From the NCBI GenBank assembly GCA_023435925.1, contig JAEZLF010000261.1, positions 1 to 5,685 of the forward strand: a DNA stretch of 5,685 nucleotides. The letters run 5' to 3'. A program made the position numbers and the translations under genes. Position 1 is the stretch's first letter. Each line of letters opens with the position of its first letter. Shown here in pieces: positions 1 to 4,977 of the stretch. The notes beneath the pieces were generated by a model that was not told where the DNA came from, searched no databases, and worked only from the letters and a program-made list of their open reading frames with translations. This DNA is from Bacillota bacterium. GTDB taxonomy: Bacteria; Bacillota; Clostridia; Acetivibrionales; DTU013.

Positions 1-31
1 CAGCGGGCTGTTCTGCAATTCGTTTACTGTA

Positions 32-47
32 TTTTGCTATAGCAAAA
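32..47. repeat. 16-bp perfect palindrome
   Basis: TTTTGCTATAGCAAAA is identical to its own reverse complement. It lies about 40 bp downstream of the stop codon of the AIM24-family gene and has no loop, so it looks more like a protein-binding dyad than a hairpin. Its role is unknown. It may belong to a gene lying left of the window. Confidence 0.5.
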
Positions 48-66
48 AGCCGTGGTGGCGGGTTTT
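44..66 (-). terminator. weak possible terminator of the AIM24-family gene
   Basis: Read on the minus strand, an A4 run, a mismatched C, CCG, a 6-nt loop (CCACCA), CGG, a mismatched C and then T5 could fold into a short interrupted stem followed by a T run, starting about 20 nt after the stop codon. A GCC/GGC pairing is an alternative. The stem is short and imperfect, so this is only a candidate. Confidence 0.25.
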
Positions 67-84
67 CAAATAAAAAGGCTGTCA

Positions 85-888
85 CTAGTTCGAACCTGAT
101 CTTGGTAGGAAGGGTATGATCTGTTTCGCAAAACCCGGCAGCGTCATAGTCTGGAGCCAGACCTTGCCAGGGCCTGTCAATGTTGTAAGGAATAAGCCCT
201 CGCCACCAAACAATACATTCTTAAACCCTTTAACCATCTCAGCCTGGTAGTTAACGCACTCTTCAAAAGCAGCAACATTTCCGGTATCAACCTTGATTGT
301 CTGCCCCGGTGCCAGTGTACGCTCAACGAGGCTTCCGTCAATTTCAATGAATACAATCCCATTACCATGGAGTCTTTGCAGGACGAAGCCTTCACCGCCA
401 AATAGTCCGGCTCCTAATCCTCTGGTAATAAATGCAGATAATTCGATTGTCGGCTGGGCAGCCAAAAATGCGGACTTCTGTGCTATAATCGATTTCCCTT
501 CCAGTTCAATTGCGGCAATATTACCGGGAAAGGTAGAAGCGATAACAATCTCCTGATCCGGTAAGTTAGCCGTATAGGTTGCCATAAAAAGAGAATCCCC
601 TGACAGCATACGCCCGAGGCCTTTCATGAAGCCGCCCTTCATGTTGGTAGTCATAGCAATCCCGCTATCCATCCAGGTCATTCCGCCTGATTGGGTATAG
701 ATGCTCTCACCCGTATTCAGCTTGATGGATACCGCCGGCAAATTTTCTCCAAAAATCTTGTAGTTCAGCTTTCCCGAAGCATTTACACGGGTGTTGACCG
801 AGGTGCCTCCGCCTAACAGCTGCTTTCCGCAGGATGAGCAAAATGGCGCGCCGTTAGGGACCTCCTTACCGCAAATTGGACAAAACAT
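85..888 (-). CDS. AIM24 / TIGR00266 family protein with N-terminal zinc ribbon
   Basis: A 267-residue protein. Residues 1-25 form a zinc ribbon (C3-x2-C6, C17-x2-C20). The rest, from about residue 40, matches the AIM24/TIGR00266 family, a glycine-rich all-beta fold: GESIYTQSGGMTWMDSG at 60-76, and two similar blocks starting LFGGEG at 162 and 226, each followed by a hydrophobic strand, which suggests internal duplication. There is no signal peptide or membrane segment, so it is probably cytoplasmic. The biochemical function of bacterial members is not established; AIM24 is named after a yeast mitochondrial protein. The ATG has a strong GAGGAGG ribosome site (896-902) 7 nt upstream, which fixes the start. 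It appears to be a single-gene unit, divergent from the DUF2600 gene. The family call is firm; any function would be a guess. Confidence 0.88.
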   Translation of the reverse strand: MFCPICGKEVPNGAPFCSSCGKQLLGGGTSVNTRVNASGKLNYKIFGENLPAVSIKLNTGESIYTQSGGMTWMDSGIAMTTNMKGGFMKGLGRMLSGDSLFMATYTANLPDQEIVIASTFPGNIAAIELEGKSIIAQKSAFLAAQPTIELSAFITRGLGAGLFGGEGFVLQRLHGNGIVFIEIDGSLVERTLAPGQTIKVDTGNVAAFEECVNYQAEMVKGFKNVLFGGEGLFLTTLTGPGKVWLQTMTLPGFAKQIIPFLPRSGSN

Positions 889-956
889 AAAGATACCTCC
901 TCATTTTATTTGAATTTTCCATTAATCATTAATGTCTCATAACAAAATAGGATGAT

Positions 957-977
957 ATAGATTGGATCACAATCTAT
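957..977. promoter_or_regulatory. operator-like inverted repeat (8-bp arms, 5-bp centre)
   Basis: ATAGATTG, GATCA, CAATCTAT: perfect 8-bp arms around a 5-bp centre. Beyond the arms, TGATA on the left and TATCA on the right extend the symmetry with a 2-nt offset. It lies between two divergent genes and would cover the start site of the minus-strand promoter proposed at 976-1003. Size and position suit a dimeric repressor, but the regulator is not identifiable. Confidence 0.45.
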
Positions 978-1003
978 TTTATCACATATATTACCACTTG
1001 TAA
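976..1003 (-). promoter_or_regulatory. possible promoter of the AIM24-family gene
   Basis: On the minus strand, TTACAA (1003-998), a 16-nt spacer and TAAAAT (981-976) resemble a sigma-A promoter; the -35 is weak. The start site would fall near 969, inside the palindrome, giving a leader of about 80 nt. An alternative is TTGTGA, a 17-nt spacer and TATTTT slightly downstream. By-eye call. Confidence 0.3.
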
Positions 1004-1026
1004 TACTTTTACATACCAATCATAAT
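998..1026 (+). promoter_or_regulatory. sigma-A-like promoter of the DUF2600 gene
   Basis: TTGTAA (998-1003), a 17-nt spacer and CATAAT (1021-1026) give a reasonable vegetative promoter. The start would be near 1033, leaving a leader of roughly 57 nt before the ATG. The -35 hexamer is the reverse complement of the one proposed for the divergent gene, so the two promoters would compete for one site. Confidence 0.45.
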
Positions 1027-1089
1027 CGACTACCTGAGTGAATACAATGATGGAAAAAGAAATGCCGGTTTGACAGGGGGTTACCCTTC

Positions 1090-2157
1090 ATGATTTCATT
1101 TTCCGACCAGCTTTCGTGCTTTCTACAATATGGTTTATCTGTGCTGCCGGAGGTGCGAAAGCAAGTAAAAAGCCTTGCTGCTGCTCAAAAGGACTGTGTT
1201 TTTAAGAACTGTTATCGCAAATCATCCAATCCTGAGACAGCAATGCAGTATTTCCCTAATACAACCATACTCTGCAGCAGTTTTTTTGCTTTGTACCCCG
1301 GCATTGATAGGACAGGTTCATTACGCTTTATATTATCGCTGTACATCTTAGCCGACAGGCTTAATAGTCACCGTTCCAGTTCGGATATTACTGACGACGC
1401 AGAAATCCGAAGGCTCTACAGTTGTCTTTTGTGTGCCGTGGATCCTTCCAGAAGTACGGAATGCATTTTAACAGAATCATGTTTATCCGGCATTTGCCGG
1501 GCTGAGCTAACATCCTTGCCCTCCCTCTGCGTAGTAGCACCCAAGCTGAAGAAGTATATGGAATTCTACATCGGTCTCCAATCTTACAAATACGCCCCCT
1601 CCAAAAACAAGTACAATTTACTTGAAGTCTGGAGCAATGCTTATATGAAACGTTATCAGGGGATAAACTGGTGGGAATTCTGTGCTGCCTCCGATTCATT
1701 TATAGGAATTGCTTCCATGTTTGCTTGCGCTTCTAATCCGGATCTGACGCAGGAAGAAATCAGGCTGCTGGATGAAGCTTGTTTCCCATGGCTAAGCGGA
1801 CTTGACCGCCTCCTAAGTTCCTATATTTCTTCAAGGCTCGCAGATCAGTATGGGTATATCCATTATGCATCCAATTACAAAAACCTAAAAGTCTTTGAAG
1901 AAAGAATCCTGTTTTTTGCTAAGAAGGCGGAAGATGCATGCTCTAAACTAAAAGAAAGCAGTTTTCACCTTGCACTGATCAGAATGCTTATCGGAATGTA
2001 TCTTTCAGAACCGGATGCCAGCTTCGGGATGCATCACCTGGCAAGCAGCAATATCTTGAAAGAAGAACCTGACCAAACCATGCTTTACAGGATGATTTAC
2101 AAGCTGCTGCACCTGTACTCAAAGCACCCAGACATCCGGGCAGCTTACACTTCATAA
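1090..2157 (+). CDS. divergent DUF2600 (YtpB-like) protein, eroded acidic motifs
   Basis: A 355-residue protein with no obvious signal peptide. Family marks in order: VLPEV (18-22) near the N terminus, a helix ending in ILADRLN (86-92), LQSYKY (163-168), NWWEFCAASDSFIG (193-206), CFPWLSGLDRLLSSY (231-245) and a C-terminal IGMYLSEP (301-308). This is the DUF2600 pattern; the characterised member, Bacillus YtpB, is tetraprenyl-beta-curcumene synthase, making C35 terpenes linked to spores. As I recall the family, the metal-binding motifs read about DYLDNLCDR and DYFIDQEED; here the matching stretches are DRLNSHRSS and SSYISSRLA, so most acidic residues are gone. The protein also has 14 cysteines. 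The start has AGGGGG (1075-1080) 9 nt upstream. It converges on spmB. The reading frame is intact, so it is probably expressed, but terpene synthase activity is doubtful. Confidence 0.78.
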   Translation: MISFSDQLSCFLQYGLSVLPEVRKQVKSLAAAQKDCVFKNCYRKSSNPETAMQYFPNTTILCSSFFALYPGIDRTGSLRFILSLYILADRLNSHRSSSDITDDAEIRRLYSCLLCAVDPSRSTECILTESCLSGICRAELTSLPSLCVVAPKLKKYMEFYIGLQSYKYAPSKNKYNLLEVWSNAYMKRYQGINWWEFCAASDSFIGIASMFACASNPDLTQEEIRLLDEACFPWLSGLDRLLSSYISSRLADQYGYIHYASNYKNLKVFEERILFFAKKAEDACSKLKESSFHLALIRMLIGMYLSEPDASFGMHHLASSNILKEEPDQTMLYRMIYKLLHLYSKHPDIRAAYTS

Positions 2158-2215
2158 AGAATCCGCTATCCATTCGCTGTTCTCAGTCTGAAAGTTCAAA
2201 GAATCCCGAATCCAT
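2156..2215. repeat. imperfect direct repeat between convergent genes
   Basis: The 18-bp stretches at 2156-2173 and 2198-2215 both read AAAGAATCC, then three differing bases, then ATCCAT (15 of 18 positions identical). The first copy overlaps the stop codon of the DUF2600 gene. The 69-bp convergent spacer shows no clear hairpin-plus-T-run terminator for either gene. Meaning unknown; it may be chance. Confidence 0.4.
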
Positions 2216-2226
2216 GCCACAGCAAA

Positions 2227-2766
2227 TTATCTTCCAAAAACAATCGTGCATATCCAGGAAGAGGCCAGAACGCCCGCAGTATCTGCAATAAGAGCGGCTG
2301 CCAATGTATACCGGATGTTCTTTATGTTTACAGAGCCAAAATAAACAGCAAGTGTATAAAAGATGGTTTCCGTTGAACCCATCATTGTGGAAACAACCCT
2401 TCCGACATAAGAATCCGCGCCATATTCGTTCAGAATATCTGCTACCAATGCTAAGGATGCACTTCCGGAGACTGGCCTTAACAAAGCAAGCGGCATTGCT
2501 TCAGCAGGAATGCCCAACATAAGAGCAACCGGCTTCAGAACGTAAATCAGCCCATCCAATGCCCCCGACGCCCTGAATACACCTACAGCCGTCATTAGCC
2601 CTACCAGTGAAGGAAGTATTTTAACGATGGTTGTGATGCCATCTCCGGCGCCTTCTACAAAAGCATCATAAACCTTTACATTCTTAAGCAAGCCAAAAAC
2701 AAGTATAAGAACGAAGAGTGCCGGAACTGCATAAAGAGATATTTTGGTAAAAACAGCAAAATTCAT
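2227..2766 (-). CDS. spmB: spore maturation protein B
   Basis: A 179-residue membrane protein, close to Bacillus SpmB in length. It begins with a hydrophobic helix (about 8-28), then the nucleoside-recognition/gate-type domain: LPSLVGLMTAVGVFRASG (51-68), LRPVSGSASL (96-105) and MMGSTETIFYTLAVYFG (128-144), ending in a hydrophobic segment. SpmA and SpmB are needed in Bacillus and Clostridium for full spore core dehydration and heat resistance; the transported substrate, if any, is unknown. An in-frame ATG at 2871 would add 35 residues but lies deep inside spmA and lacks family support. I chose 2766 because its ATG overlaps the spmA TGA as ATGA, a typical coupling, with AGGTG (2771-2775) 4 nt upstream. 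Confidence 0.93.
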   Translation of the reverse strand: MNFAVFTKISLYAVPALFVLILVFGLLKNVKVYDAFVEGAGDGITTIVKILPSLVGLMTAVGVFRASGALDGLIYVLKPVALMLGIPAEAMPLALLRPVSGSASLALVADILNEYGADSYVGRVVSTMMGSTETIFYTLAVYFGSVNIKNIRYTLAAALIADTAGVLASSWICTIVFGR

Positions 2767-3377
2767 CCTGCACCTGCTTTTCTTTTGAAATGTTTTTCCC
2801 TTTTCTCTGCCCAGGATAAAATCTTTACCATGATAATCCCTGTCGCCATAGCACAGATGGACGCGCCCCATACACAGGCTGTGATTTCAGCCGGAGCTGC
2901 TGATCCGGCATCACTCCTCAAAGCGATCACCGTGGTGGGTATTAATGATATCGCTGAAGTGTTCAGAACCAGAAACATACACATGGAGTCAGAAGCAGTG
3001 CTTCGTTTACCATTTAAAACATGCAGTTCATTCATTGCTTGGATTCCCAATGGAGTAGCAGCGTTACCAAGTCCGAGAAAGTTTGCCGCAAGATTCATTA
3101 CAATAGCTCCCAGAGCCTTATTATTCTTTGCAATCTGAGGAAACATCAGTCTCAGAACAGGTCTGCCAAGCCGGGCTATGATACTTATTAATCCACTTTC
3201 TCCGGCCACCCTCATCAATCCGGACCATAGACAAATTATGCCAAGGAGTCCCAAGCTTAGTTCCACGGCCCTCCCGGCTGAAGAAAATGCAGCCTGTGTC
3301 ACTTCTTCAAGTCTTCCGTTCAATATACCTACCAAAAATCCCACCAAAAGCATTCCCATCCAAACGTAATTAAGCAT
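2763..3377 (-). CDS. spmA: spore maturation protein A
   Basis: A 204-residue integral membrane protein, slightly longer than Bacillus SpmA. Hydrophobic segments are visible at about 3-19, 40-55, 88-103, 132-151 and 166-186, with a basic C-terminal tail (EKREKHFKRK). The family signature ANFLGLGNAATPLG is at 98-111, within the nucleoside-recognition/gate-type domain shared with SpmB. The two proteins are thought to act together in the mother cell membrane during late spore maturation. The ATG is preceded by AGGAG (3383-3387) 5 nt upstream. It is the first gene of a two-gene operon with spmB (4-nt overlap). In Bacillus a dacB gene precedes spmA; here the upstream side is the abrB regulatory region instead, so the pair must have its own promoter. 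Confidence 0.94.
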   Translation of the reverse strand: MLNYVWMGMLLVGFLVGILNGRLEEVTQAAFSSAGRAVELSLGLLGIICLWSGLMRVAGESGLISIIARLGRPVLRLMFPQIAKNNKALGAIVMNLAANFLGLGNAATPLGIQAMNELHVLNGKRSTASDSMCMFLVLNTSAISLIPTTVIALRSDAGSAAPAEITACVWGASICAMATGIIMVKILSWAEKREKHFKRKAGAG

Positions 3378-3413
3378 CCAATCTCCTGATTTCTTCCGTG
3401 ATATCCCTTATCA

Positions 3414-3421
3414 TTTATATG
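3414..3421 (-). promoter_or_regulatory. sigma-E-like -10 element for spmA
   Basis: On the minus strand CATATAAA resembles the sigma-E -10 consensus (CATACAAT-like) and would put the start about 30 nt before the spmA ATG. No good sigma-E -35 is visible at the usual 13-15 nt spacing, where the sequence is ATGCAAGA-like. The assignment rests on the -10, the position, and the known sigma-E control of spmA in Bacillus. Confidence 0.35.
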
Positions 3422-3515
3422 AGCCAATATCAATTTCTTGCATAAAACCTTCCATGATAAATACAAAATGCTCAATGCCGGTATAATGCCTGTGTCGGGA
3501 GTTTTAGTAATTGCA

Positions 3516-3532
3516 TGTCATATCATGTCGAA
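3516..3532 (+). promoter_or_regulatory. tandem Spo0A-box-like site (upstream)
   Basis: TGTCGAA at 3526-3532 is an exact match to the core Spo0A box (TGNCGAA). Exactly 10 bp before it, TGTCATA (3516-3522) matches at 5 of 7 positions, both within a CATGTC direct repeat (3514 and 3524). One-turn spacing of tandem boxes is how Spo0A dimers bind. The site lies between spmA and abrB and could serve either. Confidence 0.5.
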
Positions 3533-3548
3533 TTTGTGAATATTATTT

Positions 3549-3565
3549 TCCAGTTAATATCTGGA
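3549..3565 (+). repeat. small hairpin followed by T4
   Basis: TCCAG, a 7-nt loop (TTAATAT) and CTGGA, followed by TTTTA. The stem is only 5 bp, so I do not call it a terminator; no transcript ending here is evident. Confidence 0.3.
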
Positions 3566-3661
3566 TTTTAATAACAAACCTTTCCATTAAATAAATTTTT
3601 TCTTCTCGTCTATATCACATAAGCATTCTTGTAACACCTGTGTATAGCGGTTTCTGAATTA

Positions 3662-3730
3662 TTTTCCAAAATTTTTGCTAATATTCTCTAATTTTTACAT
3701 AACATTTTCTTGAATTTTTTTAAATTAATT
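3662..3730 (+). promoter_or_regulatory. phased T tracts / UP-like element upstream of abrB
   Basis: T tracts of 4-7 nt begin at 3662, 3672, 3692, 3705 and 3715, several of them about one or two helical turns apart. The last merges into an 18-nt stretch of only A and T (3713-3730) that abuts the -35 of abrB. This suggests bent DNA and an UP-type element. AbrB in Bacillus prefers such flexible AT-rich DNA and represses its own gene, so autoregulation is plausible. Confidence 0.4.
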
Positions 3731-3731
3731 G

Positions 3732-3760
3732 TTGACGAATATTGGAATTTATGATACTAT
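3732..3760 (+). promoter_or_regulatory. abrB promoter, sigma-A type, with Spo0A box over the -35
   Basis: TTGACG (3732-3737), a 17-nt spacer and TACTAT (3755-3760) form the best promoter in the region, with a start near 3767 and a leader of about 40 nt. GATACT two bases earlier is an alternative -10. TGACGAA (3733-3739) inside the -35 matches the TGNCGAA Spo0A box, so bound Spo0A would block RNA polymerase. Confidence 0.6.
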
Positions 3761-3775
3761 AAAAACATAAAAGTC

Positions 3776-3782
3776 TGTCGAA
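3776..3782 (+). promoter_or_regulatory. Spo0A box in the abrB leader
   Basis: TGTCGAA is an exact core match, about 10 nt after the predicted start of abrB transcription. TGTTAAT follows exactly 10 bp later (3786-3792) as a weak second half. In Bacillus subtilis Spo0A represses abrB through boxes just downstream of the start site, so position and sequence both fit. Confidence 0.6.
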
Positions 3783-3806
3783 TATTGTTAATATAGGAGG
3801 ATATTT

Positions 3807-4046
3807 ATGAAATCAACCGGTATTGTAAGAAAAGTTGATGAGTTGGGAAGAGTAGTTCTCCCGATCGAACTCAGAAGGACATTGGATATTGCTGAAAAGG
3901 ATGCTCTTGAGATTTATGTTGACGGAGCGACTATTATTTTAAAGAAATATGAGCCTGCCTGCATTTTCTGCGGAGATGCCAAGGATGTTACCGTATACAA
4001 GGGTAAAAATATTTGCCCGAATTGCATGAAGGAGCTTAAGAAGTAA
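3807..4046 (+). CDS. abrB: AbrB family transition-state regulator with Cys4 cluster
   Basis: A 79-residue protein. Residues 1-47 are a SpoVT/AbrB swapped-hairpin DNA-binding domain, with the hallmark GIVRKVDELGRVVLPIELRR (5-24) carrying the conserved basic residues. The C-terminal part has C52-x2-C55 and C70-x2-C73, a probable zinc-binding cluster usual in clostridial AbrB but absent from Bacillus AbrB. It is expected to bind DNA as a dimer or tetramer and hold back post-exponential genes, including sporulation and solvent-related ones in clostridia. The length matches the clostridial family; SpoVT, the main alternative, is about 180 residues. AGGAGG (3795-3800) sits 6 nt before the ATG. It is a single-gene unit, convergent with rsmI as in Bacillus, with Spo0A boxes at its promoter. 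Confidence 0.94.
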   Translation: MKSTGIVRKVDELGRVVLPIELRRTLDIAEKDALEIYVDGATIILKKYEPACIFCGDAKDVTVYKGKNICPNCMKELKK

Positions 4047-4077
4047 AACACCCTTCTCGTATAAATTAAATTTTATG

Positions 4078-4111
4078 AAAATAGGGGCTTAAACATAGCC
4101 CTTATTTTTTT
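4078..4111 (+). terminator. abrB terminator, probably bidirectional
   Basis: AATAGGGGCT (4080-4089) pairs with AGCCCTTATT (4097-4106) in a 10-bp stem with one G-T wobble and a 7-nt loop. Flanking A and T can extend it by two pairs. T7 (4105-4111) follows on the plus strand, making it a good intrinsic terminator for abrB. On the minus strand only T4 follows, so termination of rsmI would be weaker. The rsmI stop codon (4091-4089) lies in the loop and at the edge of the stem. Confidence 0.85.
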
Positions 4112-4955
4112 GTTCGATGAGACCATTATATACGTCTCTTTTTCTTATACCTCTGTCGTCTGCTACTTTTTTCAAAGCTGTATTCCGTTCCAGACCACTA
4201 TCTGTATATCGTTTTACATGATCCTCCAGGCTGATTTCGTTCCAGTTATTGATTCTCTCATCCTCAAGGCTTTTCTGATCTGCTCCGTCAACAATCAGTA
4301 CAAACTCACCTTTGGGTGTTTCCTGCTCATACCTGGCTATGGCTTCATCCAGTGTGCACCGCATTATTTCTTCAAACCTTTTGGTTAGTTCTCTCGCAAG
4401 TGCAATACGCCTGTTCCCAAAGACTGTCCGCAAATCCCTGAGAGTATGGTTAAGCTTATGAGGCGCTTCGTAGAATACCAGTGTTCTGACATCCTCTTTA
4501 ATGGCTTGCAGGCGTTCATTCCGTACTCTTTTATTCATCGGGAGAAATCCCTCAAAGCAGAATCGACCTGTAGAAAGACCCGATAATACAATACCTGTAA
4601 TAACAGCGGCAGGCCCGGGTACCATCGTGACAGATATTCCATTTTCTGCTGCAAGTTTGACCAAATCCTCTCCGGGATCTGAAATGCCCGGCGAACCGGC
4701 ATCAGAAACCAGCGCAATGTCTTTACCTTCAAGTAATTGGTCTATTAACTGAGAACCTTTTTCCTTCTTGTTATGCTCATGGTAGCTCACCAGTGTATTC
4801 CTGATCTCAAAATGGTTTAAAAGCTTTATGGTCTGCCGTGTATCCTCTGCTGCGATCATATCAACTTCCTTCAGGACCCGCAAGCCGCGCAAAGTAATGT
4901 CCTCCAGATTACCGATCGGTGTAGCAACCAGATAAAGTGTTCCGATTTTACTCAA
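4089..4955 (-). CDS. rsmI: 16S rRNA (cytidine1402-2'-O)-methyltransferase
   Basis: RsmI uses S-adenosylmethionine to methylate the 2'-OH of C1402 in the 16S rRNA decoding centre. From the chosen start the protein is 288 residues, as in E. coli (286). It has a tetrapyrrole-methylase fold: GTLYLVATPIGNLEDITLR (5-23), AEDTRQT (36-42), VSYHEHN (56-62), DAGSPGISDPG (85-95), PGPAAVITG (113-121), FEGFLP (134-139), FYEAPHKL (161-168) and KGEFVL (215-220), then a C-terminal helical region. I chose the TTG at 4955 because it gives the family-typical start just before GTLYLVATP, has AGGAAGAG (4970-4963) 7 nt upstream and avoids overlap. ATG at 4997 (302 residues, 20-nt overlap with trmN6, weak ribosome site) is the main alternative; ATG at 5066 is unlikely. 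It follows trmN6 by 22 nt in one operon. Confidence 0.93.
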   Translation of the reverse strand: MSKIGTLYLVATPIGNLEDITLRGLRVLKEVDMIAAEDTRQTIKLLNHFEIRNTLVSYHEHNKKEKGSQLIDQLLEGKDIALVSDAGSPGISDPGEDLVKLAAENGISVTMVPGPAAVITGIVLSGLSTGRFCFEGFLPMNKRVRNERLQAIKEDVRTLVFYEAPHKLNHTLRDLRTVFGNRRIALARELTKRFEEIMRCTLDEAIARYEQETPKGEFVLIVDGADQKSLEDERINNWNEISLEDHVKRYTDSGLERNTALKKVADDRGIRKRDVYNGLIEQKNKGYV

Positions 4956-4977
4956 ATCATTTCTCTTCCTTCCCGGT

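Larger units (their letters stand above)
3378..3806. other. 429-bp divergent intergenic region, spmA / abrB
   Basis: This gene-free stretch is very AT-rich. It holds, from left to right, the spmA ribosome site, a sigma-E-like -10 for spmA, a tandem Spo0A-like site, a small hairpin, a block of T tracts, the abrB promoter, two more Spo0A-box matches and the abrB ribosome site. I found no convincing small gene and no RNA-family signature here. Confidence 0.8.

Noticed and set aside
2767..2871. 35-residue N-terminal extension of SpmB from ATG at 2871
   Set aside because: It lies wholly inside spmA in another frame, is not hydrophobic and would exceed the family length; the ATGA overlap start is far better.
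2785..3138. 117-residue plus-strand ORF antisense to spmA
   Set aside because: It mirrors the conserved spmA frame, lacks recognisable motifs and has no promoter.
3411..3443. Ten-codon ORF upstream of spmA on the minus strand (MQEIDIGSYK) preceded by GGAAGG
   Set aside because: If the sigma-E-like -10 inside it is real, the frame is not transcribed with spmA; it is too short to support otherwise.
3482..3487. TATAAT on the plus strand between spmA and abrB
   Set aside because: No -35 at a suitable distance, no TG extension, and no gene or RNA begins shortly after it.
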